Shown here in pieces: positions 49,073 to 61,043 of a DNA stretch of 64,000 nucleotides. The notes beneath the pieces were generated by a model. The model searched no databases and had not been told where the DNA came from. It was given only the letters and a program-made list of their open reading frames with translations. Position 1 is the stretch's first letter. Each line of letters starts with the position of its first letter. Both the position numbers and the translations under genes were made by a program. The stretch comes from Omphalotus guepiniiformis. Its lineage: Eukaryota; Basidiomycota; Agaricomycetes; Agaricales; Omphalotaceae. Where the stretch lies: NCBI GenBank assembly GCA_028554645.1, contig JAQOOI010000020.1, forward strand, positions 171,501 through 235,500, written 5' to 3'.

Positions 49073-52000
49073 ATGGCTATCCTCAAGCCCGTATCTACGG
49101 CACTAGCCTTGTCTTTCATTTACGTGCGTTGCTCTTTTACTGTCCCGTTACCATATTTTATGCTAAAGCTCTGCTCAACGTGCACTTTTCCTTGTTCTTT
49201 TGTACTCTACGCTTGCTTCTGCACCTCACGCTCATTCTAACGCACTGCCTGGCCATCGTGGTGGGTTTAGCAAACATCGTCGTCAGTCTGTTCCTACAAC
49301 CCTTCCCGGAAATTGGACCTCCAGAGGATGCTTCACGGACGTATTCCTTTCACCTTTTTTTTGTAATTGTCATGGATAGGTCTTCTCATATCGTAATAAT
49401 TGTCACCACACGGACAGCGTCGCAGCTCGGACGCTCAATGGCGCAACCACGGCTAGCAGTACTAACATGACGGTCGAGAATTGCATCGCCTTTTGTGAGG
49501 CTGATAACTTCATCTTTGCCGGAGTCGAGTTTGGTGAACAATGCTGTAAGTCTTTGAATTCTGACTCAAAACATTTACGTCGGCTATGGGAACTGCCCGC
49601 TCATCTCCTGTTCTCCGATTCACCTAAAACACTGATTCCATTGATACTTTTTGACAGATTGTGATAACTTCATTCAGAACGGCGGCACTAACGCCTCTCT
49701 CACGGATTGTAACACCGCTTGTACAGGCAACGCTGACGAGTCATGCGGTGCTGCCAATCGCTTGAACGTCTTTTGGAGTGGGGCAACCCCTCCTCCTCCT
49801 CCGGTAACTGTCGCGGCAGTGGGTAATTGGACTTCTCTCGGATGCTATAGGTCTGTTTTTATCTTCCACCGTCACAGACAACATTCTCACAGTAACTCTA
49901 ATCAATTCTAGCGACAACGTTAACGGCAACGGGCGGACACTTACTGTCGGGTTGGGCTTACCAGATCCGACTACGATTGAAGGATGTACGTCGGCGTGCT
50001 TTGATGCAGGGTATCAGTTCGCTGGTGCTGAGTTCGCAGACCAATGCTGTAAGTGACTGATGAATTTGGACCCTCATTGACAGCAACAACTGATGATCGT
50101 CGTTTTCTCGTCTCCTATAGTCTGTGATTCGGCGATAAACAACGGAGGTGCACCTGCCGCCATCGGAGATTGCAATATGGTATGTGCGGGCAACTCATCA
50201 GAGTTCTGTGGTGGCCCAAACCGGCTTAACATGTATAACTACACCGGCGCCAATCTCCCTCCCATCAGCGTGGTAGGAGGTGGAGGTGGCGGTGGAGGTG
50301 ATGCGTCCGTTTTTCCTGTCACTTCGGGTCTTCCGGGCCCCTGGTCCTACGCCGCTTGTTATGTGGATGTTTTTTTCCTCTTTAGCACATTTAGCACGAC
50401 AGGTGGATGTGTGCTCCGTTTGAGACGGGTGATTGACATGACATTTTGATTACAGGGATAATGCGCATGGACGAATCTTCGAATTCGCTCAAACCCCCAA
50501 CCCTGAGAACACCATTCAATCTTGTGTTGCTACTTGCCTCAGTCAAAACTTTACCATGGCGGGGGCTGAGTTCGGTGTAAGTCAGGTTTTGACGCAGTTG
50601 ATTGTTCGACGTTCAACTGATGATCTGTCTTTCACGCGTTGTCGAATAGGATGAATGCTGTGAGTATGAGTTGTACTGTATCATCCGAAGTTGTTTCAAC
50701 TGAGACATTTATCGTGTGCAGATTGCGGCGATAGACTTGTCAACGGTGCTGTTGTCGCTGATAACTCGACATGTAACATGGGATGCGCCGGAAATGCGAC
50801 GTACGTGTCCAAGTCGTGTGCTCGATATTTGAACGCTCTGACAACTTTTTGATTTGATCAGTGAGGCTTGCGGTGGACCTAACCGCCTCTCTGTGTACTC
50901 TTCTTCGCAGCAGATAACCACTCTTCCTGTAGCCGTCCCTCAAACTACCGATCTACCTGGAAATTGGACTTATGCAGGCTGTTACATGTAAGTTGTATTC
51001 GAGAGTTTCTGATCGAGAAAGCTGATATTCAGCGCTTTGAAGCGATGAACCGAACAATGATGGTCAACGTGTTCTTCTGTGGCAGAACATCTACACCTTG
51101 AACAATTCCGCAACCGCTTGTGCTAGTCAGTGCTCTGACTTTGGCTACACGGCTGCCGGAATGGAGTTCGGTGACGAGTGCTGTAAGTTCACCTCTATTT
51201 CTTCATTTTGTTGTTCTTTGCAATGCTAAGCTGTTATCATGATGGTGACGCAGATTGCGGTGATATCGAAGACATTGCCGCCAGCGGGACGACCCAGGCG
51301 CCGGCGAGTGATTGTAATATTCAGTGTCCGGGTGACCCCATCCACCTATGCGGAGGTGGTCTTCGGCTTCAAATGTATACTTGGAACGGAACCATGAATG
51401 TCTGGCATACGCCTTCCAATATCGGACGTTATGAAGTGCGTTCAAATTGATGCTCTTCTGTACAAACGCTGACCCTGCTTGCGTATCTAGTTTTTCGGTA
51501 AGTGGCAATTTCATCTCACACCTTTTGGACAATCGTTGAGAGGATTGCAACTCATTCTTATCTAGTTCCTGGGTATGTGAAAAGAATTCAATTAGTGATC
51601 AGTTCTCACCATTGAATACAGTGTCGTTGTGCCTCTCCTTGCCACCCTCGGTATCAACAACAAGGTTGCTTTCCTCGAAAAGGGTGGAACTTCCGAGTAA
51701 GCCGATACTCGTGTATTACTCCCAGGAACTTTTCTTAAAAAAAATTAAATTCACGTTAGGTTCCCCAACTCGACTGGTGCCTATGAGCTTGATCTCAGCC
51801 TCGTGAACGACTTCTCTGCCACATGGCGCGAGATGCACGTAAAGACCGACGTATTCTGCTCAGGAAGTATCGTTCTTCCTGACAAGGGCGCCCGTCAGAT
51901 TAACGTCGGAGGTCCGTGTGGGAGTTTATCAGTTGAATCGGCTCGGAACTAATTACTTTTTTTTTTCAGGCTGGTCGCTGGATTCCACCTTTGGAGTCAG

Positions 52001-53654
52001 ATTGTATGCCCCTGATGGATCCCCTGGGGTCAATGGAACCAATGATTGGGAAGAGAATGGAGATCTATTAAAACTACAGGTACTGAACTGCTCCCCTTTT
52101 TTTTTCCGAATACCAATAACCTCAGCGCACATCTAGGCCGGGCGTTGGTATCCCACAGCTGCATTGCTCGCGAATGGTTCCATTCTAGTCATGGGTGGCG
52201 AGACGGGAAGCAATGGACCCCCTCAGCCGAATCTCGAGCTTTTGCCAGCGGTTGGGCCAGTTGTCAACCTTGATTGGCTCCAGCGTACGGACCCCTATAA
52301 CTTATATCCTTTCATTACCGTACTGCCAAGTGGACGCCTTTTCGTTGGTTCGTACCTCGCTTATAGACGATGGCGCTCTTCCTGATGACGGCATCTAGCC
52401 TACTACAATGAAGCCCGCATTCTAGATGCGACCACGTTTGATACCGTTACGACGCTTCCCAACATGCCTGGTTCTGTTAATAACTGTGCGTGTTTGACTC
52501 CGCAGTTACAGTTCTTGTTGAAGCCTTACGTGTCTAATCGTTTGTAGTCCTCGGAGGCCGAACTTACCCTCTCGAAGGCTCCATGGTCTTGTTCCCTCAG
52601 AAGGCACCGTATACTGATCCTCTCCGTGTCTTAATTTGCGGTGGTTCTACTCCCGGTCCTGGTACGATATGCCAAGACACAAAAAAAAAGACTCATATCG
52701 CTGACATTGATTCATGTAGCTCAAGTTCTCGATAACTGTATTTCCATTGAACCGGAAGTCGAAAATGCTACTTGGACTTTGGAACGTATGGCAAGTACAT
52801 TCCCACGCCATGACTGTCACTGTACTAAAAGACGTATTTAGCCTTCTCAGCGAGTAATGACCAACATAGTGTCCCTCCCTGATGGCACATTCATGATCCT
52901 GAATGGCGCCAAGGAAGGTGTAGCTGGGTTCGGTTTGGCTTCTGACCCTAATTTGAACGCCTTACTTTACGATCCTACCCTACCGGTCAACCAGCGTATC
53001 TCTATCCTGAACAACACAATTGTACCGCGATTGTACCACTCGGAAGCAATTCTTCTTCCTGATGGTCGCATCCTGGTGTCTGGCTCAGACCCCCAGACAC
53101 CTGGATTCAATGAGGAGATGAGAATAGAGGTCAGAATTGCTTTTGAGCTTTTTTTTTTTGGCAGAAGCGTACACGATCCTTATCACATCCTTCTCCAGGT
53201 CTACATCCCTCCATACCTCAACCAAGGCATCACGCCACCCCAGTTTAATATCTCCGCCACCGACTTCGCCTACGGTCAAACGTTCACTATCACTAATGTC
53301 CAGGTATTCCATGGTTCGATTGCCGACATGAAGGTCTCTCTTATAGCTGGTGAGTCTGAAACGAAGACTGTATATCGCTCTCACTAAGAGCGAACATGTC
53401 ATGCAGCCACATCCAGTACGCACGGGAACGCCATGGGTGCTCGTACCATCTTCCCTGCTTTCACTTGCGCGGGAACCACTTGTACCATCACTACTCCCCC
53501 GAATGCCTTCGTCAGCCCACCTGGTTGGAATCAACTGTTCATCGTCGACTCAGCTGGTACCCCATCCCACTCCGCGTGGGTGCGTATCGGAGGCGACCCC
53601 GCTCAGTTGGGTAATTGGCCTAATCTTCCTGGATTTACCCTTCCAGGTGTCTAG
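49073..53654 (+). CDS. WSC-domain copper radical oxidase (glyoxal oxidase family, AA5)
   Basis: Secreted enzyme oxidising aldehydes/alcohols to give H2O2, part of lignocellulose decay. Four N-terminal WSC domains (starting [34 protein letters not shown], each ending near CGGPNRL or similar) bind carbohydrate. Then comes the catalytic domain with all copper/radical residues: Cys in [11 protein letters not shown], Tyr in AGRWYPTA, Tyr-His in RLYHSEA and His in [12 protein letters not shown]-terminal [20 protein letters not shown] ends at TAG. The layout matches CRO3-5 of white-rot fungi. Many introns; three exons are tiny: 50,650-50,659 (10 nt), 51,491-51,497 (7 nt) and 51,566-51,572 (7 nt). 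The signal-peptide end is unsure: [17 protein letters not shown] from 49,073 is hydrophobic, but its junction to the Ala/Pro/His-rich leader before WSC1 is not phase-consistent. Confidence 0.9.
50650..50659 (+). other. 10-nt micro-exon of the copper radical oxidase
   Basis: GATGAATGCT lies between an AG acceptor and a GTGAGT donor. It joins EFG to the YCG of WSC domain 3 as GAT GAA TGC T|AT, restoring the conserved EFGDECYCG. Confidence 0.9.
51491..51497 (+). other. 7-nt micro-exon 1 of the copper radical oxidase
   Basis: TTTTTCG sits between TATCTAG and GTAAGT. It encodes FF and the first base of V in GRYEFFVPGVVVP. Confidence 0.92.
51566..51572 (+). other. 7-nt micro-exon 2 of the copper radical oxidase
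   Basis: TTCCTGG sits between TATCTAG and GTATGT. It completes V and gives P and most of G. The intron on its left is 68 nt and on its right 49 nt. Confidence 0.92.
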
Positions 53655-54297
53655 GTTAACTTCGCGGGGCCTTCAAACGCTCTTGCAACAGACACTTTCA
53701 TTACTCTCCGTATGGACCTTGTCTCGTCTAGGCACTTTTGTTAAGCCCATTCTATCCCACCTATCGTTAGCGCCACCATTCTTTCTATCCTTCTTTTCTT
53801 GCGTGCTTGGTGTTTTTCGTCGGATTTGTATTACACTTTGTCTGTCATGCAAGCTTCTGTACCGCTAGGGCGGAGGCATAATGAAATTTCTTTGCTTCGG
53901 ATTCACGTCAGTCTGCACCGGATGCTACATCTGGGATCAACGTACAGTGCAACGGAATGCACTTGACTATGTAAACGAGAGATATATTCACAAGTGAAGA
54001 TTAAAAACGGCATAAGTGTACAGTAAGTAGTATTTTCCGCCCACTATCATTCCGAGAGCTGTAATGACTGCATAATTCATTCAAGGTTCTGCGAGGCATC
54101 ATCGTGTTAGTATAACGAGGTCCAATGAAAAAGGCTGAGAAAACTACGCACAATGAATGAGTTGATGGTATATAAATTTCATGAATAAGGTACGGACATC
54201 TCCGTTATGTAGGAGCTGGGGAGCACAATCCCGAAAAGACACTAAACAGGTACACCTAAGGTTTGATGTTACACAGCTGCGCCTCGGTAGAAGAATA
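53655..54297. other. Convergent 3' region with dispersed repeat copy 2
   Basis: Between the tail ends of the oxidase and LIS1. The repeat at 54,048-54,214 is the only feature. Confidence 0.6.
54048..54214. repeat. Dispersed repeat, copy 2 (about 160 bp)
   Basis: Partner of 13,500-13,662, slightly longer because of small insertions. Same orientation, about 40 kb apart. Confidence 0.8.
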
Positions 54298-56066
54298 TCA
54301 AGGCGTCCAGATGTTGACGACCAAGTCAACTCCGCCTGTAGCGATCACGTTGACCCTCTTCTTCGCAGGTGCAGCGTCCTCGCTGATACCATTCTGACCT
54401 GTTCCATTAGTTGAAGCTTTCACTGCGGCGCCACCACTCGTAGACCTTCCCCATGCGATACAAGTAGCAAAATGTGAATGTGCCTCAAGAACCCGGGTAC
54501 AGCGCCCGCTGGCTAGGTCCCACATACGCATGTGTTTATCATCGGAGGCAGATATAAGGTGTTTGCCGTTTGGGTGGAATTCGAGACCGCGGATCCATCC
54601 ATCGTGACCGATCTGAAAGGAGATCAAGCCGATGTGATTAATGATATTTTCTGGAAGAATGAAATCTGACGGTTGTCCCCTTACAAGTGTCTTGACATGA
54701 CGCCCAGACTGGGCCTCCCATATCATTATCAGGTTGTCCCGTCCTCCAGTGAAGACATACAGACCTGGTTCGGTCGACGTATCCTATGAAAAATGCTTTA
54801 GTTGAGCCAATGTGTAGAGTGCAAAAACTGGGATATTGCACCTGTGGTGTCCCCACTAGCTCACGGATGTAGGGGTATGTGCTCACAGGCGCAAAGACTA
54901 CGACTTCGACTTGACGCTCGTGTCCTCGTAGCTCAGCCTTCATTTCACCAGTCTTGTACTCCCAAATACGGGCCGTCTAGCAAAAACAGGGAGCGAGTCA
55001 GTTGAGGTTATTTGATCAGGAGACCAATTGGTTGGACATACATGATCGTTCGAGCAGCTTGCAAGTAGACGATCATCCGAAGAAGGGACGACATAACGCA
55101 CCCAGTCGTCGTGTGCTGAGATGGTGCGAACACAGAACCTACCAGCATTAGATCGCTGAGTAAGGTTCCAACAGAACAGCTGGCTAAACTGCAGACTCAC
55201 TTAGTAGCCACCTCCCAAACTTTTATTGTCTTGTCTCGACTGGCACTAACAATATAATCCCCGTTATTAAGAAAGCGAGCGCAGGATATTATGTGGTCGT
55301 GGCCGTATAACGACTGGCCACTGTAGCCCTTGCGGTCCCAAACTGAGGTATCCCACAGCCGGATAGTAAGGTCTGACGATGCTGAGACTGGATGTGTATG
55401 ATTAGAACACACCATTGTGCGTATAACGGCGCAGAGGTCGTACCTAGGAACGTCCCTCGAGGGTGGAAATCAATATCCTTCACATCCCTCGTATGACCCG
55501 TCAACGTCCGTTCAAAATCTCCCGTCTCCCAATCCCAAATCTTAATAGAAGCATCCTCACTTGCAGTCGCGATCATAGAGAATATGGGGTGAAAGGCAAC
55601 GCGTGTAATAGGTGAACGATGCCCAGATAATGAGTGTCGGGGTGATCCTTTGGGTAGCCAGTCAACTGCCGTCGCTGAACGTTCAGCTGGAGAAGAATGA
55701 AGCTCTTCCTGCATCGCATTAATACGAGTTTCCAGCTCCATCACCTGCGCATAGAACAGGATCAGTTACAGAGCAAGCACAAAACCCTAAAGACCGACCT
55801 TCTTCTGAAGTCTCAGCACGGCAACCCATTTTTTCTCTAACACCCCATCTAGCTTTGGGTCTGCAGGTGCAGAAACACTGTCTCCAAGTTGACTTTCCTC
55901 TTGAAATGCGGCCAGCGTCTGAGAGAAATTACGAGCGCGCAGATAGTTTAAAATGGCCTTGTCCCTGTGCAAAAGCTAGAAGTCGATCTCACGAAAAAGA
56001 GAGCCTTAGGTTTTGATAGATAGAGACATACAGATCATGCTGTTGACGTTCCGTAAGCGAAACCAT
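54298..56066 (-). CDS. PAC1: LIS1/PAC1 dynein regulator
   Basis: Binds and regulates cytoplasmic dynein in nuclear migration. Eight exons in phase, including 56,066-56,032, 55,964-55,799, 55,744-55,444, 55,387-55,201, 55,138-55,042 and 54,976-54,842. The start is MVSLTERQQHD (ATG 56,066), and the second exon uses the acceptor at 55,965, giving DLDKAILNYLRARNF, the LisH motif. A coiled coil (MELETRINAMQEEL) follows, then seven WD40 repeats (GHRSPITRVAFHP, GHTRDVKDIDFHPRG, GHDHIISCARFL, AHDDWVRYVVPS, GHERQVEVVVFAP, GHDGWIRGLEFHPNG, final ATGGVDLVVNIWTP). Normal length and all blocks present. Confidence 0.95.
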
Positions 56067-56621
56067 AAAGAGAAGTAAGAAAAGAGTATAGAAAGAAAAA
56101 GGAACACTTGTTGGGGAAGGATGAACGGTTGAACGGGAGCTTTTACAATAATCAGCCTCCCGGATCAATGTTTGCCTATTTCAACAATTGTCGCAACCGG
56201 GCCAGTGGCTACTGTGGCTACTGGCCACAAGCAAAGTTTTGTATAATTTGGCCACTGCAGAGCAGGTACAGCTCTTATATTTGACATCGTGAATAGTACA
56301 AGAAATTGTACATACGGATGATAGTAATGCTAAGATATATAGAAGTCTATACTGAACAATAAAAATGACTGGGGTAGCCATTTGCGATTATAAGAGTCAA
56401 AAAATTCAAAAAGTCCGCATCTACGCTGGAGAACATCTATAGACAGACGATAGCTCCAATGTAATGACATTCATTAAAGCCCAAAACAAAAGTGAGAGTG
56501 CTGTAAATAGTAGGCATGTGGGGGGTTAAGTAAAGAATGTAGCTCAAAACGAATGAATACAGGTACACGTATTTGGAAACAACGTCCAGGTGCATAGGTG
56601 TATGCGTGTTCGTCGTTGGAT

Positions 56622-59600
56622 TTAATATGAGAAAATCATGAGCCAGGGGTTAAGCACAACCTAAATAAAAAGGTTAGTTCTCCTGCACATGGCGGGAACG
56701 AAAGGGTACTCACAGGGAAAAGCAAGTGTCCCGCGACAACGATACTAAAATGTGAATTCAGAACTCGGTAATGCGTATAGCGAAAATGTAAGGGTACTTA
56801 CGTGAGAGGAAGAATGACAGCCCAAGACGTGCCGGGAATCCGCCAGGATTCGGGGACGAGGGGGAGAGATAGAACGATCATACCAGCAATGGCGATGATT
56901 CCCAGAATAATGACGGGCCAGAAACGTTTCCAGATTCGAGGCACTTCGATGAAGAAATTTGACCGCTCGACTTCCTATAATGCAGAATCATGAGATCTAT
57001 CCTATGCTTCGGGTCGCACAAAAATCTCACCTTCTTCGTCGCACCCCAGGTGATGTTATAAGAGAACATATGCGCAAGCAATGCAGTCGTCAAATGCACA
57101 CTCAACCCTCCAAAGAAGAAGAAACTGTGTTCGTCACTCATCAGCAAGCTTCCAGGGAGACGTGTAAGGATGAATAAGACTTACAAGAAGGGAATCCAGG
57201 TAATATTCTCGATGAAAGCGGAGAAGATATTCCGGTGACCGAGACGATATTCGAGCAGCGTGTACCCGACATTCCCTGCACCAGGGAATACTACCGTGCA
57301 GGCTAGCCAGATCTCGAAACTCTTCAAATAGTACCCATCGACATCGAATGCCCATCCCAAAAGCAAGTAGTTGAGCACCGAAAGCAACGCAGAGGCCGCG
57401 AGGCCGTAGTACGAGAACATGTAGGACATCATAGTAATCTTGTAGTGTACTGGAGCGCCGGACCACAAGAACGTCCGCAGTTGTTTAGTGATGGGTCCCC
57501 TCTTCCACCAATGTATAAGTGGATTGAAAATGAGCTCGTTGCAACCTGAAGCAGCAGTAGTCAATCCTTCAGTCGAACGAAGAACATGAGAGAAATGTAC
57601 CATAGGAATATTTTTGCCACCTGTTGAGCTCATCGTCAACAGTAAGGGATACACCTTCCTTAAAGCCGCCTTCAGAGTAGGTAGCCCAGCGAATGATATA
57701 ACCTTTGAGCTAAAAAATCGACGAACGTTCAGGGAAAAGGCTTGAACTATTCCAAAACGACAACAACCGCACCTGTAATCGCAAAGCCATGTCGAAGTCC
57801 TCAGAGACATTAGATTCTGACCAGATCTTCTTCACGCCATCATCCGGGTCGATGAAAGCGGCATCTTGGATAGCAGACCATCGAAGGAAGGCGTTGTGAC
57901 CGACGAAAGGTGCAACTTCACCGTTAGCACATCCCATGGATATGCACTTGTTAATTCTACGCGTAAAGTGGGCAATACCATTTTCGAAGTAGTGGTGGGC
58001 AACCTGCATAACATCTGATGCAAGAGATGAGAATCTCGTCAGGGAGGGGTTTTGGGTTCACGCGCACGCACCAGACTCATGCTGTATGATAGCAACTTCC
58101 GGGCATTCAGCCAGCTCTCTCGCTGCATCTCGGAGACAATCCTGAAATTGCTGAGGTAAGCACGCAACACCTGTCGCTCCAGCAAAAAAACCTCACCTCC
58201 GGTACGATAGTATCAGAATCGACGATGAGGATGACATCGCCCACGCGGAGAGACCTGCCATTGCAAGCCCAAGGCTTCCATTTCTTTCCGTTTTCTTCAA
58301 AGACATCTTCGATGGCCAATTCGAGGGCACGATCTTCCAAACACTTGCCCTCTTCATCGTCCCATTTAGTCTTCTCCAACTCCAGAAGTTTCTGTTCCAT
58401 CTTCAGCGACAAGGCCAATCCGTAATTCATGTTTGAAGCCTTCTTGAAACGACCAGCCCGCTTGAACCCATCAGGATCACTGGAATGAGGTGGTCGGGCG
58501 ACCCATCCAATGTTGTGATTGGCATAGAACTGGATCCGCTTCTCTCGCTCTTCAGGGCTGATTAGCTGTAACCCATCATCATGTACGAGAATGGCCGACG
58601 TCCCACCCTGCCGAGCGTACGTCTGCATAGCCTTTTTCAATGAATTCACCGAAAGAGCGCTAAACAGAAAAAGATTGATATATCAGCGTCTCAACTCAGA
58701 TAGAAGCCAATAAACCCGGGAGGAGCCCCGAAAACAACGACATGAAAAAAAGAATCGTCCAAAGATTCTCGAAAAGAAGCCTAATTGGCTAAAAGGAAAG
58801 TGGAATACCGGAAACGGACGCTCCAATCCCACCAATGATCGAGAGTCCCCCCACGGGCAAAGAAAGCTTCCGAGTGCACGAGTGAATGAACGAACGTACA
58901 TTGTTTCCTCTAAGCTTTCCTTGTACACCGGCATTTCGATGGTCACATGAGGGAGACGAGCATCTAGTTCAGGATTGGCTTCAGGGGGAACAGCAGAGTA
59001 GTAACGAGAGTTTTCATGATACTGGGCCACAGGACCCAGCCTGGCAAAGCAATGCACGTAAATGAGTGAAAGTTGAAAGGGCATTACGAGAAAAACTCAT
59101 ACAAGAAGGATACGGAGGAAATGACTTGAAGTGCGAAAAACTAGGAGGGGGATCCGGATGAGAAAACGTCTCTCACACGCGCTATAAATTACTCACGAGC
59201 GACACACATAGAAGGAAGGGGGCTGTAGCGAGCAAGGCAAACCTCTTCGCGTCATTATCAAGGCGAAACTCCTGTAGCAGGATTGATAAACCACACCCGA
59301 TGAAGACTGCACAGAACCGCGTCAGATCGCCAGGGCAGTAGGTAACAGACATGAACAAACGTACAAATTGAAAGACCAGCACCGAAGCCACCATAGAAAG
59401 GAGCGAATAGGCGAATGGGACGTGCTTGAGGCGTTGCCCCCTTTTCCGGATCAGACGAGCTACTGGAAACCTTCTCCGAAGAGAGCTTCCAACTCCAGCC
59501 CCACTTCGATTTGGTTTTGGCTGTGTCCTTCGCTGGCGTCGAAGCAGTCACTGCTAAAGAGTCTTCTAGTGCTTCAGTAGGGAGATTCTTGTCCTTTTCC

Positions 59601-60304
59601 GTAAGGTTGACATTTGAGGCCACAGTTGAAGGCGAGGCCGAGTTCATACCAGGCAAGATGAACGATGCCGAGCCAGTATTATGTCGTTGGCGCCAGACGA
59701 ATTTCATCAACTTGGCCTCGAAGTCGTGGCATAGTTCAACGATATTGTCCAAATCATCTGACCATACGACGAGAACACGTTCATCACGCTTTCAATAGTC
59801 ACAAGTCAACATTTGCGAGTTTAATATCTTGTGATGTACGTACCACGAAAGCACCACACTGCTCCTTGTCTGCTTCAGGGAGTTGGCCAATCGTCTCCAA
59901 AACTTGAATACGGGTCCCGACATCTAGATATATTGCGTCCGCATCCGCTGAGCTAATTAAACCCTTTCAGTATGAGTCCCAGGGACAAAGAGAGCTGCAT
60001 ACACAGTGGACAGTGCTGCGTGAACCGCCGCGCTTCGGATTTTTATTGCAACGAGTGGGTTGAGGGCGCGAACAGCGGCCTCGAATGGAATCAAGAAGCG
60101 ATTCTCGTATGGGAACACTCGAAAGAGGCCTGGTTCAACACGGAGACAAACACCTGAAGAAACATTCTCCTCCGTCGGCTTGAACCACGCATCCCCTTGG
60201 GTCTGTATATATGATGTTCATTCAGCAGACCTGAGGTTAAGAGAAAGACGACGTACGCGAGCCCAAAGGAAGTGGAGAACAGCATCGTAATTATCGTAGT
60301 CCAT
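56622..60304 (-). CDS. Large GT2-family membrane glycosyltransferase
   Basis: Processive-type family 2 glycosyltransferase, presumably making a cell-wall or surface polysaccharide. The start is MDYDNYDAVLHFLWAR (ATG 60,304), in line with Agaricomycete relatives; the end is VVLNPWLMIFSY, TAA at 56,622-56,624. An N-terminal soluble region precedes a Ser/Thr-rich linker and membrane segments. Catalytic block: LPHVTIEMPVYKESLEETM, ILVHDDGLQ, DVILIVDSDTIVPE (DxD), CANGEVAPFVGHNAFLR, WSESNVSEDFDMALRLQ (ED) and LNRWQKYSYGCNELIF (Q/RxxRW-like). Several C-terminal transmembrane segments follow. The junction LRLQ|LKGYIIRW uses acceptor AG before CTCAAAGG. Chitin synthase is excluded by the lack of its EDRxL and QRRRW signatures. 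More than ten exons, not all checked. Confidence 0.88.
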
Positions 60305-60399
60305 GACCCTCTATTACTGTGGGGCTGAAGAACAAGGGGCGAAAGCCGAGCCGTAGGGTAACAGTAAGAGAAGTCGAGGAAGCAAAGCTGGCCGAGCTC

Positions 60400-61043
60400 G
60401 TTTAAAAAGAAATCCATGTATAGCAGCTAGTAGATCTGACTGTTCGAATCCCGACAGCTTGAATTAGATCGTTCGATTGGCAGGCTCGGACAAAAGTTCC
60501 TTCGAAGGTCAGGTACTTCTCGTCCAATTCTGGTATATTTTCCAGGGGGTTTTCAAACCAAAAGGCGATTTTCCAGACTCCGTCGTATCGCTCCCTGGGC
60601 ACCTTGATCGGATGATACAGACCGAGAAGGCACCGCTAGATTGGTTGGATGCAATGCGGTCTTGAATCCTGAGAAATCAGACCGTCAGACGTACGCCCAA
60701 AGGACAGCATTCCACGCGTGAGTGTGACGTTGGTAGTATACTTCTGCCGTAAGAAAGCAGTCGAGGCGAGACACCTGGCTACGTAGTTGATTCCGGTTAT
60801 TGGATAATATTGAAAGGATGGGTAGTTCTTCAAAGTGAGAAGACTTGATTATTTCTATTCGCGACCAGACTGCGGGCAAATTTTCTTAGAATTACGAGAA
60901 CCAAGTCGGAGCTGCAAAGAGCCTGAACGACATAACGTTTTAAGGGCAGGACAGGTAGCGGTCCAGGTACGACAGATATCGGCAGCGACAGACATGCTGT
61001 ATCCTGTGAGAGAAACAAGCAGGAAACAAGAGATCAAAGTCAC
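60400..61043 (-). other. Possible exon cluster, unassigned
   Basis: Open minus-strand stretches at 60,402-60,602 (WKIAFWFENPLENIPELDEKYL), 60,685-60,879 (LDCFLTAEVYYQRHTHAWNAVLW) and 60,855-61,043 (hydrophobic start LISCFLLVSLTGYSMSVAADIC) read like protein but do not join in phase and match no family I know. May be a damaged gene. Confidence 0.3.

Noticed and set aside
55787..55972. LIS1 starting MHRDKAILNYL
   Set aside because: That first codon is TTG; the ATG exon at 56,066 joins in phase at the next acceptor and gives the expected LisH start.
56622..60304. Chitin synthase as identity for the GT2 gene
   Set aside because: The catalytic block has SEDFD and RWQKYSYG rather than the chitin synthase EDRxL and QRRRW signatures.
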